64,000 nucleotides of DNA from Rhyzopertha dominica (GCA_025024175.1 QCXZ01000064.1:58921325-58985324); one strand, 5' to 3'. Counted from the first letter of the stretch, positions 9,117-17,319 are shown. A program made the numbers and translations. Notes: generated by a model not told the origin, from the letters alone.

Positions 9117-9180
9117 TTTATTTGCTATGTCATACATTTGTAATAACATTACATTATGTGTAGTATTTAAAATTAATAAA
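9117..9180. terminator. Convergent polyadenylation signals of polB and integrase
   Basis: AATAAA on the plus strand at 9175-9180 can end the polymerase transcript. TTTATT at 9117-9122 (AATAAA on the minus strand) can end the integrase transcript. The two messages would therefore overlap slightly at their 3' ends. Confidence 0.55.
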
Positions 9181-9194
9181 TGTCTAAAATTTTC

Positions 9195-10133
9195 TTAAAC
9201 TATATCGTTTTCATGTATCCAAGAGTTGTGCGCATCATCAAAACCCAACCATTTCACATAGACTTTATTATCCTTGGTCCTTCTGCGCAGCACCTTTTCC
9301 ACTAGGTACACATTTGGATGAACCGTCTTCTGCAGCTCTTGCTCATAGAAGCAGCCCTTAATCGGAGTTCCATTCATGTCTTGCAGTAAGTATGTAGGAG
9401 GATCGGTTTTTTGTCGCCTGTAAACTTTAAAGTGCTCTGTCGACCAATTTGCAGTGTAAGATTTATCAAACGCCTGCTTGTGACGGCTAATACGTACAAT
9501 ATCATCCACATTAAATTTAAAAGATACTCTTTTCTTTGCAGGCTTTACCGTTGAAAGCGGCGTAATGAATTGAAGCTTAGTCGAATGCGTAACTTGATTG
9601 GGTTTCATTTTTATCGTACTATGCCAAGTGTCATTGTATTTATCGGTTATCTCTTGAAGAATCTGTTGCCATCGGTAGCTACCCTGAAGTGAGAATTGCT
9701 TATACAATTTACTTTTCAACGTTCTTATAACACGTTCTACTATGGCCGCCTTCTTTGAACTGTATGTGGAATAATGTAAAATATTAAGCCTTTCCAACAG
9801 TGCAGATACGCGCTGATTGTAGAATTCCCGTCCTTGATCAGTTTGTAGTAAACGAGGTGTATATCCAGCTCTTTTAAATATCCTCTCCAAGGCTTTGACT
9901 ATACACTCGGCCGTCTTACTTTTAACACCTTCCGTCCAAAGGAATTTGCTGTAGCAGTCTATTACGACTAATATGTATCGATATCCTTGGTTTTGCTTTG
10001 CATATGCTTGCATATCAGCTAGATCGGCTTGAAACAAATCTGCGAATCCTTTAATGATTGTCCGTCGTCGTGGGAAATTCCTTCGTGCCGGCTTGTGCAA
10101 CTCATCAACTAACTGCTTTTTTATTTCGCTCAT
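9195..10133 (-). CDS. int: Polinton integrase with C-terminal chromodomain
   Basis: Retroviral-type DDE integrase of 312 aa that would insert the element. The catalytic core shows the first Asp in FQADLADM, the second in LQTDQGREF, and the Glu in AAIVERVIRTLK about 34 residues later. There is no N-terminal HHCC zinc domain. The N-terminus is the LHKPARRNFPRR leader typical of Polinton integrases. The last ~40 residues form a chromodomain (LVEKVLRRR...YVKWLGF...SWIHENDIV), which in such integrases is thought to guide insertion to chromatin marks. ATG at 10133. A TATATAAG box lies about 90 bp upstream. Reads intact. Confidence 0.93.
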   Translation of the reverse strand: MSEIKKQLVDELHKPARRNFPRRRTIIKGFADLFQADLADMQAYAKQNQGYRYILVVIDCYSKFLWTEGVKSKTAECIVKALERIFKRAGYTPRLLQTDQGREFYNQRVSALLERLNILHYSTYSSKKAAIVERVIRTLKSKLYKQFSLQGSYRWQQILQEITDKYNDTWHSTIKMKPNQVTHSTKLQFITPLSTVKPAKKRVSFKFNVDDIVRISRHKQAFDKSYTANWSTEHFKVYRRQKTDPPTYLLQDMNGTPIKGCFYEQELQKTVHPNVYLVEKVLRRRTKDNKVYVKWLGFDDAHNSWIHENDIV

Positions 10134-10220
10134 CGCAAATTATCAGTCTCTCTGTTGTATAGATATGTTTTTGCCCTCATCCGTCAAAAAATACTATTTC
10201 ACAACTGTTTATGAACGTCC

Positions 10221-10228
10221 TTATATAT
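10221..10228 (-). promoter_or_regulatory. TATA box upstream of integrase
   Basis: TATATAAG on the minus strand, with a CAGTT initiator-like motif about 20 bp downstream (10207-10203). The spacing is shorter than usual, so the exact start site is uncertain. Confidence 0.4.
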
Positions 10229-10235
10229 CTCATTA

Positions 10236-10767
10236 TTAAAATAGAACATAATCTGGTGTTTCAATTTGAAATTTATGGCCTCTGTCGATGAACGGTGATG
10301 TGTCCTTATCCCCATCAATCAAAATATTATACTCCGCTATCAGCGTGAAACTGATTTTAGGAGTTAAAGGGTACTTTTGGAATTGCAAAGCATCTCCCCT
10401 TTTTCAATGGAAATCCTTCAAACAGTAAATGTCTATCCTGCTCTTTTATTTCACGACCATTTACGTATACTCTTATATCCCTATGCACCGTTAGACGTCT
10501 CACAATCATATCCATCACGATAGGAATATAAGGAATGTCATTTATGAAGTAAAATCGCTTGTTGGTCCTTTCTACACCTTCGAAATTTTCAATGTAGACA
10601 GCACGCAGACGCTTCTTATCGATGATCTCGGCCTCCATAACCTGTTTTATTTCAGATCTCCTTGAAAAGGTAATATCGTCAAACGTTGAAGCACATGATG
10701 ATGAAGAGGAATTTTCATTGAATTTCCTCTTACGTCCAAATTTGTCTATTGTGTTAACACCACTCAT
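10236..10767 (-). CDS. Conserved-looking Polinton protein, frame broken or recoded
   Basis: The frame opens at ATG 10767 and encodes a basic, Ser-rich N-terminus followed by a folded-looking part. It ends with the stop TAA at 10359-10357. The +1 frame then continues without an ATG for 40 codons to a stop at 10238-10236. That tail has normal protein composition (TLIAEYNILIDGD...FQIETPDYVLF). The switch point is UCC followed by UAA, as in antizyme-type +1 frameshift sites (UCC-UGA). Either this is recoding or one base has been gained or lost. The function is not recognised. It lies between the integrase and the PPPP-rich gene, all on the minus strand. Confidence 0.6.
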
Positions 10768-10805
10768 CTTTAAGTTTAACTGATATAATATGAACGATAT
10801 GCTGA

Positions 10806-11552
10806 TTAATATATGATACCACTTTCATACAATTCCTCTATTATTGACAAAATCTCATTATCATGACCCTTGTGACCTGCATTTTTGGAGCTATATAATA
10901 ATCGTAGTCGATCAATTAATTCACTTGGATGATTCCAGTAAATATAATCTTTATTATGTCCACGATGATATAATTTTAACGCTGAAAAGCGTCTCTTGCC
11001 ATTAAGCATTATTTTTTTGCTGTTGTTCAGACTGCCACCTTTTTTCTTCCATTGAGGTGGTTGTTTTGTCGTTTTGGTTTTCTTTTTAAACGTTGGCGGT
11101 TGTGGTAGCCTTCTAACCGACGAAGTTGTCGCGGTGGTCGATCTAGTTGAATATACCTTTTGTTGTTGTTGTTGATCTTTTTTTTCCGTGGTCGCATCAT
11201 CTTCTGGCTCACTCGTTTCGCTCGTTGTAGTATCCGCTCTTGAAACTATAGATGTAGATGGAGTTTCAATCGGCGATACTCTTCTCGGTAATTTAGACCT
11301 TGATGTGGTGGGAGTGTGTCTCGTTGTGATTAAATATGGTTTTGCCGGTGCTGGCGGCGGCGGCGGCGGTGGTGGTGGTGTTATTATTTCAGCTTTCTTA
11401 GGTATTTTTAGCTGTTTTGTTATTGGTTCATATATTTTTTCTAATACCCGCTTGTCGGCAAACTGTCTTTGTTTAAAAATATTAAATTTTTTACGCACAG
11501 CTTCCGTTGCATCTATTAGTTCACGTTGTAACTTAAGTTCCGAATTCGACAT
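10806..11552 (-). CDS. Polinton protein with poly-Pro linker and conserved C-terminus
   Basis: The ATG is at 11552-11550. The N-terminal ~60 residues look helical and coiled (LQRELIDATEAVRKKF). A run of nine prolines follows, then a low-complexity Ser/Thr/Gln-rich and Lys-rich middle. The C-terminal ~60 residues are compact: a YIYWNHPSELIDRLRLL block and an NEILSIIEELYESGIIY end. That end resembles a C-terminal signature I associate with Polinton/adintovirus proteins of unknown role. No enzyme motif is visible. It sits downstream of the packaging ATPase gene on the same strand, so a structural or assembly role is possible but unproven. Confidence 0.7.
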   Translation of the reverse strand: MSNSELKLQRELIDATEAVRKKFNIFKQRQFADKRVLEKIYEPITKQLKIPKKAEIITPPPPPPPPPAPAKPYLITTRHTPTTSRSKLPRRVSPIETPSTSIVSRADTTTSETSEPEDDATTEKKDQQQQQKVYSTRSTTATTSSVRRLPQPPTFKKKTKTTKQPPQWKKKGGSLNNSKKIMLNGKRRFSALKLYHRGHNKDYIYWNHPSELIDRLRLLYSSKNAGHKGHDNEILSIIEELYESGIIY

Positions 11553-11624
11553 TTTATTTTTCAATCGTTATCGATGTGTTCAGTTTGTTGTCCAGCAGTC
11601 AAGTGATATATTCAACGATGTCAT

Positions 11625-12326
11625 TTAAGGATATATAAACTTATCGAATCCCTTTCTATATCTACCATTATCTATCGGGCTATCCTTACATATTACCAAA
11701 AACCCATGATCATCCTTCCAACATTCAGCACACATTTTCTGAAACTGTTCATACGTTACATCTGGTGAGACATGATCGTTAAAAATGTGACGCAAATTTA
11801 AGGAATCCACCCTAAAACAAATCAAAGTGTTTAAATTATCCCTAATTAATTGTTTCGGAACTTTTGAATATGTTTGGCATAAATAAAAACAGTCGATACG
11901 CTTATGCCGACCATAACTGAAGTATGACTGGATTATAGACTGCTTTTCACACATAATGTCGTCGAATATGAAGACAGAGTCCGGTTCGGCGTTTGACGGT
12001 TCCACAATATCTTCGGCATTGCTGAACGTATACACCCCTAAGCCTTCGATAGGTTCTAAAATTTTTTGCAGGTATTGATATTTGGGCTGGTATAATGACT
12101 TTGAATAAATATAGACGTTGGAAAAGTACAAACCCTGAGGGTCTAAAATTAAACTAATAACCACATTCGTCTTTCCGGCATTCGATGGGGCAACAATAAT
12201 GGCACGAATCGTAGAAGGTAGCAGCGGTCCATGACGTTGCGCCTGCTCTTGACACGTATTCACCACATTTACCTTATTATCCAGGTTTTCGACCTGTAGT
12301 CGATGATTCTGCTGTTCGATGCGCAT
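11625..12326 (-). CDS. atp: FtsK/HerA-type DNA-packaging ATPase
   Basis: 233-aa P-loop ATPase of the Polinton morphogenesis module, expected to pump DNA into capsids. Walker A is APSNAGKT (residues ~46-53) and Walker B is SVFIFDDI (~117-124). A Gln-containing sensor region (FYLCQTYSKVP) follows, as in related packaging ATPases. ATG at 12326. It is divergent from the PLA2/pX gene with only ~55 bp between the two starts, so promoters must overlap. Reads intact. Confidence 0.93.
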   Translation of the reverse strand: MRIEQQNHRLQVENLDNKVNVVNTCQEQAQRHGPLLPSTIRAIIVAPSNAGKTNVVISLILDPQGLYFSNVYIYSKSLYQPKYQYLQKILEPIEGLGVYTFSNAEDIVEPSNAEPDSVFIFDDIMCEKQSIIQSYFSYGRHKRIDCFYLCQTYSKVPKQLIRDNLNTLICFRVDSLNLRHIFNDHVSPDVTYEQFQKMCAECWKDDHGFLVICKDSPIDNGRYRKGFDKFIYP

Positions 12327-12342
12327 CTCACCACGGTCTGAA

Positions 12343-12355
12343 TATATATAAATAG
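12343..12355 (+). promoter_or_regulatory. TATA box in the divergent ATPase / PLA2-pX promoter
   Basis: TATATATAAATAG lies about 27-39 bp before the ATG at 12382 and about 17 bp before the ATPase start. The distance suits a plus-strand message with a very short leader. Confidence 0.5.
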
Positions 12356-12381
12356 ATAGCTAAGAGACGAATGTTATTTAA

Positions 12382-13389
12382 ATGCTAACCTTCGGCCGAG
12401 AAGAACGGTCAGGTGGTAAACTGATCAATTCGCTAATAGATAATTTACCAGTGGAACTTCACCTTCCTGGAGGATACCAGTGGTGTGGCCCGGGTACCCG
12501 GATAGATAAACGCCTATCCAGAGGAGATCCTGGTATCAACCAGCTTGATAAAGCTTGTAAAGAGCACGATATTGCGTACAGGGATAACAGCGATTTATCG
12601 AAACGTCACGAGGCCGATCGTATTCTCGAACACAGGGCTTGGGAAAGAGTTGTTTCCAAGGACGCTGGANTTAAGGAAAAAGCTGCATCTTATTTAGTTA
12701 CAAACGTAATGAAGTTGAAGCGGCGTTTAGGTTTGGGTTGTAGAAGCAATATTGTTGCTGTTAACAACAGCTCTCAACCTGCAAGAAAAAAAACAAGGAA
12801 AACGCGGGCGAAGAAAAGGAACCGTACAGGTCTGGGGTGTGCGCAATATCCGAAAAAAAATAGGAGAGAAAATGTTCGAAGGAAGAAGAAAACTAAACTG
12901 AACAGAAGGACTGGCGGTAAATTATCTTTCCAGTCTAGTTTTATACAAAAGATACGTAATGCCTTGAGGAAGGGAATCCGCTCAAAATCTAACATCAGCA
13001 GTGGTGGGGGTGATGTACAACAGGCGGTAAAAATTGCTCTGCGGGCAGCACGTCGAGCGCTAAAGGCTATGGGTGGGAGGCAGCGCGTTCAAATTCCACG
13101 AGTGATACCTGTCCCAAAAACCGGCGGTGTTTTGCCTCTCATACCGATATTTGCCGGACTCTCAGCGCTAGGATCTCTGGCCGGATCGGTTTCTGGTATA
13201 GCTAAAGCCGTACATGATGCTAGAATAGCACGATCGCAGTTGGAGGAAGCGAAACGTCATAATGCGGCTATGGAAAGTAATTCTGCTGCGGTATCTGTCC
13301 CTGTTAGTGGTAATGGATTGCACTTGAAACCGTATCGAAAAGGCTTTGGTTTATATCTGACCAACTATAAGAACTTGTCAAAAAACTAA
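12382..13389 (+). CDS. PLA2-like / adenovirus pX-like minor virion protein
   Basis: 335 aa with two recognisable parts. The N-terminal domain has the parvovirus-type phospholipase A2 pattern: a Ca-binding WCGPGT loop near residue 35, then NQLDKACKEHDIAY with the catalytic His-Asp pair. In parvoviruses such a domain lets the particle cross endosomal membranes. A very Lys/Arg-rich middle (KKTRKTRAKK) suits DNA binding. The C-terminal third has the PVPKTGGVLPLIPIFAGLSAL motif family, like adenovirus core protein X, with a hydrophobic Gly-rich helix. An ambiguous base sits at 12670. The gene ends at TAA 13387-13389, which directly follows a slippery heptamer feeding the protease frame. Confidence 0.85.
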   Translation: MLTFGREERSGGKLINSLIDNLPVELHLPGGYQWCGPGTRIDKRLSRGDPGINQLDKACKEHDIAYRDNSDLSKRHEADRILEHRAWERVVSKDAGXKEKAASYLVTNVMKLKRRLGLGCRSNIVAVNNSSQPARKKTRKTRAKKRNRTGLGCAQYPKKNRRENVRRKKKTKLNRRTGGKLSFQSSFIQKIRNALRKGIRSKSNISSGGGDVQQAVKIALRAARRALKAMGGRQRVQIPRVIPVPKTGGVLPLIPIFAGLSALGSLAGSVSGIAKAVHDARIARSQLEEAKRHNAAMESNSAAVSVPVSGNGLHLKPYRKGFGLYLTNYKNLSKN

Positions 13390-13407
13390 TTGCGCTGCCT
13401 CGAAGGC
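13380..13407 (+). promoter_or_regulatory. Candidate -1 ribosomal frameshift site
   Basis: The heptamer A-AAA-AAC (13380-13386) is in the correct zero-frame phase and is followed at once by the stop TAA. A small GC-rich hairpin, GCCT-CGA-AGGC (13397-13407), begins 10 nt downstream. Slippage by one base places the ribosome in the protease frame at 13386. The signal is the classic XXXYYYZ form; the downstream structure is weak. Confidence 0.65.
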
Positions 13408-13781
13408 CCCTTACAAACTATGACATTGAATATTTTGCCAGAGACGTTTTACACATACCACATTTTAGAGGTGTATTTATGCGTGAAGCATTGCCACAGA
13501 AAGGACCCCGTGAAAATGAATCCTTCGTTATAAATCTGGATGATTTACATGCTCCAGGTTCTCACTGGTGTGCCGTACAAAAGAAAGGTTCTACAGTGAA
13601 TTACTATGACAGCTTTGGAGATCTGGAACCCCCACCTGAATTGATAGCATACCTACAGCGGCAGACATCCCCTCCAGTTAGAATTTTCTATAATTACGAG
13701 CAGCAGCAAGACTTTGATACAGTGTGGTGCGGTCACTTGTGTTTGGCGTTTCTATCATCGTCTTCGTTTCGCTTACGCTAA
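13386..13781 (+). CDS. pro: Adenain-like cysteine protease without its own AUG
   Basis: The product resembles the adenovirus maturation protease. It has the N-terminal LTNYDIE...FRGVFMREALP block, then INLDDLH, the catalytic His in GSHW, the acidic residue in YYDSFGD, the oxyanion Gln in YEQQQDF, and the catalytic Cys in CGHLC. The frame is open from 13371 but contains no ATG until 13479. That ATG falls after the conserved N-terminal block and just before the His, so it cannot give a normal enzyme. Translation by -1 frameshift from the PLA2/pX gene would supply the missing residues. The alternative is a lost base in the A-run. Followed after nine bases by the next gene. Confidence 0.85.
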   Translation, partial: LIALPRRPLTNYDIEYFARDVLHIPHFRGVFMREALPQKGPRENESFVINLDDLHAPGSHWCAVQKKGSTVNYYDSFGDLEPPPELIAYLQRQTSPPVRIFYNYEQQQDFDTVWCGHLCLAFLSSSSFRLR

Positions 13782-13790
13782 CCGATCGCA

Positions 13791-14228
13791 ATGGATAGGG
13801 AATCCATTAAAAGGATGAGCAAATCTCTCAAGGCATACTCCAAACACAAAAGATTAGGCAAGATGAGCGTTGAAGAATTGAAAAATCTACCCAAGGAGGT
13901 TATTATTGCATGCGCTGCAGATCAAATCGCTCAAGTGTGGCAGAAACTACCAGAACATCTACGAAACGATAAGGATATATGGCAGTATTCGTATTGTACC
14001 GAACATTTTGGTAATAATAAAACAAACGAAGATGAGTTTGACGGTCCACCACCGAAGAGGTTATTCTGCTGCTATTGCAATATGTCAGATGTGAACATTG
14101 ATGTTGGAAAGTCGAATCACGATGGAAGCAATCAAACTGTATACAATGTTAATAATAATGATGATGATGATGATGATAACTCCAAATATTATAAATTGTT
14201 ATTTAATTGTTGTTGTAATCAACAGTAA
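13791..14228 (+). CDS. Polinton small protein, unknown (145 aa)
   Basis: ATG at 13791, close behind the protease stop. The N-terminal half is basic and probably helical (KSLKAYSKHKRLGK, then MSVEELKNLPKEVI). The second half has a Cys-rich CCYC cluster, an Asn-rich linker, a run of Asp and a final CCC. I do not recognise a family. Position between protease and minor capsid suggests a virion or assembly role. The C-terminal low-complexity part is poorly constrained. Confidence 0.6.
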   Translation: MDRESIKRMSKSLKAYSKHKRLGKMSVEELKNLPKEVIIACAADQIAQVWQKLPEHLRNDKDIWQYSYCTEHFGNNKTNEDEFDGPPPKRLFCCYCNMSDVNIDVGKSNHDGSNQTVYNVNNNDDDDDDNSKYYKLLFNCCCNQQ

Positions 14229-14292
14229 TAAAAGATCTCAATATGATATGCTAGTAGTCAGTTCTTTAATACCTATCGTCCTAAGCGGAAGT

Positions 14293-15042
14293 ATGTCGCG
14301 AACTTTTACGCTCATTAGCGATACAAGTGTTTTAAGCTCTAACTTTTACCCGCCTATTGAACTGGAACAATCTAAATCTTATGGCTTGGGTTTAATAGGA
14401 TTTTACTCTTATAACTCTATTTTCAACATTGATGAAACAAATAACAGGGTGGGATTTGTTAGCAAAAGTTCAAAAGCTCAGACCGCGATAATTTCCCGCT
14501 ATGTCGTAAAGATTCCCCCGGGAGCCTATGAAATCAGCGAGATAAATATGGCTATTAAACGAGGTTTAGCGAAAATTATCGACGACAACAATGATCAGTT
14601 GTTTAATCTACAAGCTAACAATAATACGCTTAAATGTGAAGTTATGTCGTCAACATTTGACATCGATTTTGGTCTTCGCCATTCAGTGGGTCCTGTATTA
14701 GGGTTTGAAACAAAGAAGCCCTTAGCGGCTAATACAAAACATGAATCCAATTCACCGGTTAATATCACGAAGGTTAGGCTTATACGTATAGACTGTAATA
14801 TAGTAACCGGGGCATATTTGAATGAGGATGAACAGCATACACTCTTCGAGTTTGATATAGACGTTGAAGCCGGATACAAACTTACCAAGGAGCCAACTAA
14901 CATTATATATATGCCAGTTCACCCGAGCGGTCGTCAGTTTATCGATAACATTACAATACGCATCTTAGATGACAGCGGACAGCTAATCAATTTCCGCGGG
15001 GAGAAAGTTATTGTAAAGGTCGAACTGAAGAAATTGTCATAA
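14293..15042 (+). CDS. mcp2: Minor capsid (penton, single jelly-roll) protein
   Basis: ATG at 14293 (MSRTFTLISD). An upstream in-frame extension exists but is out of context and overlaps the previous gene. About 249 residues are rich in beta strands. It has the N-terminal LISDTSVLSSNFYPPIEL, the pattern VKIPPGAYEISEI, and the C-terminal strand pattern IRILDDSGQLINFRGEKV. These are the features of Polinton penton-like minor capsid proteins. It sits two genes before the major capsid protein, as usual for the module. Reads intact. Confidence 0.85.
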   Translation: MSRTFTLISDTSVLSSNFYPPIELEQSKSYGLGLIGFYSYNSIFNIDETNNRVGFVSKSSKAQTAIISRYVVKIPPGAYEISEINMAIKRGLAKIIDDNNDQLFNLQANNNTLKCEVMSSTFDIDFGLRHSVGPVLGFETKKPLAANTKHESNSPVNITKVRLIRIDCNIVTGAYLNEDEQHTLFEFDIDVEAGYKLTKEPTNIIYMPVHPSGRQFIDNITIRILDDSGQLINFRGEKVIVKVELKKLS

Positions 15043-15047
15043 TAATA

Positions 15048-15317
15048 ATGGGTTTCGTTTATAAAAAAAATAATGTTTCAATGGTTATAAGCCGAAGGGG
15101 AGATGACAGTGGTAAATCTAAAAAGAAATCAAACAATAAAAGAAGGCGATCTATGCTCCATGTGCCCAGTATTGTACTGAACGCACAGCAGTTACAACGA
15201 GCGCAGCAGCCACAGAACAACGACAGCAGCAGTTTCGATCTAGAGCTGCCGTATAAAATTTCAAAGCGAGATATTGAATTTCTAAAATCCATAGGATTGC
15301 GACCTCGACAACCATGA
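15048..15317 (+). CDS. Small basic Polinton protein (89 aa)
   Basis: ATG five bases after the minor capsid stop; its TGA overlaps the major capsid ATG (ATGA at 15314-15317). The N-terminus is very basic (KSKKKSNNKRRR), followed by a Gln-rich stretch and a short C-terminal segment ending LKSIGLRPRQP. Packing with its neighbours supports it being real. No family recognised; a minor virion or DNA-binding role is possible. Confidence 0.65.
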   Translation: MGFVYKKNNVSMVISRRGDDSGKSKKKSNNKRRRSMLHVPSIVLNAQQLQRAQQPQNNDSSSFDLELPYKISKRDIEFLKSIGLRPRQP

Positions 15318-16555
15318 CATTCAACAGCAATTTCACCAATAGCGAGAAACTTGAAGTATTCGAAGAGCCAGTCTTTGATGATTCACTCGTTAGCCTGCAT
15401 GAACATACATACAAGCCTTATGGATCACCGCAATTCAACAATTCCGATGAGGTGCGAATCGCCGTCAACTTTCAAGATCTGATACTTGACATTTCCAACA
15501 GCTATCTGTACATTGAGGGTACGTTTACACCCAGTGAAGCCAACAGAATTTGCTACCTTACAAATAACACGCTTGCGTTTCTATTCGATGAGATTCGCTA
15601 TGAGCTAGGCGGTGAACAGGTTGCTCTAGTACGAAAACCGGGTATTACGACAGCACTAAAAACGATGGTGTCATTTGACAAATCATATGCTCATGCTCTT
15701 ATTACAAGCGGTTGGGGTTTGAAGGTGGACAACCAATGTCTGCTGGATGAGACCAGTCATACGTTCAGCGGTAAATTACCCCTGAGCTACTTGATGGGTT
15801 TTGCTGAGGACTATAACAAAGGCATCGTAAACGTCAAACACGAGCTCATCCTCATCATTGCACGCAGTTTCAAAAACAGTTACTTTGGAGAAGTTGATGC
15901 TGAGGTTAAAATCAACAAGATTGAATGGAAAATTCGGCATGTGATACCGGAGGATCGTTATAAGCTAAAACTTTTAACACGTATGAAGAAAAATGCCATT
16001 GTAAAGGTGCCTTATCGAATGTGGGATTTATATGAACTCCCTGCATTACGTCAGACCTCCTCCGATGTGTGGTCCTTGAAAACGAGCACTAATCTTGAAA
16101 AACCCCGTTATGTAGTTATAGCATTCCAAAATGCTAATAATTATGACAATCGACAGGCAGACGCCACCAAGTTTCTACATGTTAATGTTAGCGATATTCG
16201 TCTCTTTCTAAATTCTAGCGTATATCCATACGAGCGATGGAATTTAAATTTCAACAAGAAACTCTATGCTCCAGCTTATTATGCATATGAGCAATTCCAA
16301 AGTAGCTATTACAACCGGTCAACATCTGATTCGCTCATGGATTATGGTGAATTTCTCTTAAATCCTGTATTTGTAATTGATTGCTCTCATCAAGCTGATG
16401 CTTTAAAATCGTCAACTGTCGATATCAAGATTGAATTTGAAACACGCGAGCAAGCCTTTCCAGCCAACACCAAGGTATATGCTATTGTTTTTCACGATGC
16501 CTTTCTAACATACAACTCTCTAGATGGCATTGTTAGCAGAATGACCTCACTGTAA
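15314..16555 (+). CDS. mcp: Major capsid protein (double jelly-roll)
   Basis: 413 aa with the hallmarks of Polinton major capsid proteins. There is an N-terminal block YKPYGSPQFNNSDEVRIAVNFQDLI, then a SYLYIEGTFTP strand pair, a FLFDEIRYELGGEQV segment and a GITTALKTMVSF helix. The C-terminal half has the second jelly roll, ending FHDAFLTYNSLDGIVSRM. It would build the icosahedral shell. Start overlaps the previous stop by ATGA, so coupled translation is possible. Reads intact. Confidence 0.92.
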   Translation: MTFNSNFTNSEKLEVFEEPVFDDSLVSLHEHTYKPYGSPQFNNSDEVRIAVNFQDLILDISNSYLYIEGTFTPSEANRICYLTNNTLAFLFDEIRYELGGEQVALVRKPGITTALKTMVSFDKSYAHALITSGWGLKVDNQCLLDETSHTFSGKLPLSYLMGFAEDYNKGIVNVKHELILIIARSFKNSYFGEVDAEVKINKIEWKIRHVIPEDRYKLKLLTRMKKNAIVKVPYRMWDLYELPALRQTSSDVWSLKTSTNLEKPRYVVIAFQNANNYDNRQADATKFLHVNVSDIRLFLNSSVYPYERWNLNFNKKLYAPAYYAYEQFQSSYYNRSTSDSLMDYGEFLLNPVFVIDCSHQADALKSSTVDIKIEFETREQAFPANTKVYAIVFHDAFLTYNSLDGIVSRMTSL

Positions 16556-16693
16556 ATATTTTACATACCCCCTCTCCTCTACTTCATCCCCTCCATGCTT
16601 CAATTCAAATATGTTTCTATACATACACCTTATTTCTCTCAGTTGAATTTGAGGTGTATGTTGTTGTTGTTGTACTGATTGCTCCGCGATAAT

Positions 16694-17302
16694 ATGTATT
16701 CAGAACCGTCATATTTAGTAGTAGATATTCAAGGATTTCAATATGGAAGAGGCGGCAACTTTATAGTCAAGGAACTTGCAGCTGTGTGTTTGCAGAGCAG
16801 AAGGTATATGCATGTTCTGTTTAAACCACCCAAACCTTTTAAGAAGTTATCTAAGCGAGAGCAATCTCAATATCGTTGGTTAGAAGGGAACTATTTGGGC
16901 GGTATAAGATGGTCGGATGGATATGCTGATCTAAACATGTTACCATCTTTATTGCGTAAAATGCTTACATCATGCATCGCAAATAAGAAGAGGAAGAATT
17001 CAACAGATATGGACACGCAACCCATCGACGATGTGTATATACTATGCAAGGGAAGTGAGAAGAAAACCATTCTACAATCCTATATCGATCATAACGATAT
17101 GGGTATTGCTGCCTCAGTTGTTGATTTGGATGATTATCGAGCATACTTGCCCGATATTGGAAGCTTGCATACGGCAGAACCATCGGACATACCAACATGT
17201 CTCTTCCACAACTGTCGAAAGGAATGTACACATTGCGCATTAAAAAATGTATGGTACATATGTAATATTCTGTCATGCTATAATTTACGTTACATATTGT
17301 AG
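16694..17302 (+). CDS. Conserved-looking orphan protein at the Polinton right side
   Basis: ATG at 16694. The protein begins YLVVDIQGFQYGRGGNFIV, followed by VKELAAVCLQ, VLFKPPKPFKKL and a YRWLEGNYLGGIRWSDG block. A Cys/His cluster (CLFHNCRKECTHC) near the C-terminus may bind zinc. I associate this VDIQGF-KELA-FKPP pattern with orphan proteins scattered in insect genomes. The initial strand-Asp motif is reminiscent of RNase H-fold nucleases, but the catalytic set is not evident. Function unknown. AATAAA follows at 17314. It is the last gene on the right of the element. Confidence 0.7.
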   Translation: MYSEPSYLVVDIQGFQYGRGGNFIVKELAAVCLQSRRYMHVLFKPPKPFKKLSKREQSQYRWLEGNYLGGIRWSDGYADLNMLPSLLRKMLTSCIANKKRKNSTDMDTQPIDDVYILCKGSEKKTILQSYIDHNDMGIAASVVDLDDYRAYLPDIGSLHTAEPSDIPTCLFHNCRKECTHCALKNVWYICNILSCYNLRYIL

Positions 17303-17313
17303 AAGAAGAAATC

Positions 17314-17319
17314 AATAAA
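17314..17319 (+). terminator. Polyadenylation signal AATAAA
   Basis: Canonical hexamer 12 bp after the stop of the orphan gene; may serve the capsid-module transcripts. Confidence 0.5.

Noticed and set aside
11188..11628. Plus-strand frame opposite the poly-Pro Polinton gene
   Set aside because: Gly-rich run is the complement of the CCN proline codons; it is a shadow of the minus-strand gene.
12341..12360. The TATA run as the promoter of the packaging ATPase
   Set aside because: Only about 15 bp separates it from the ATPase ATG, too close for a normal start site; it fits the plus-strand gene better.
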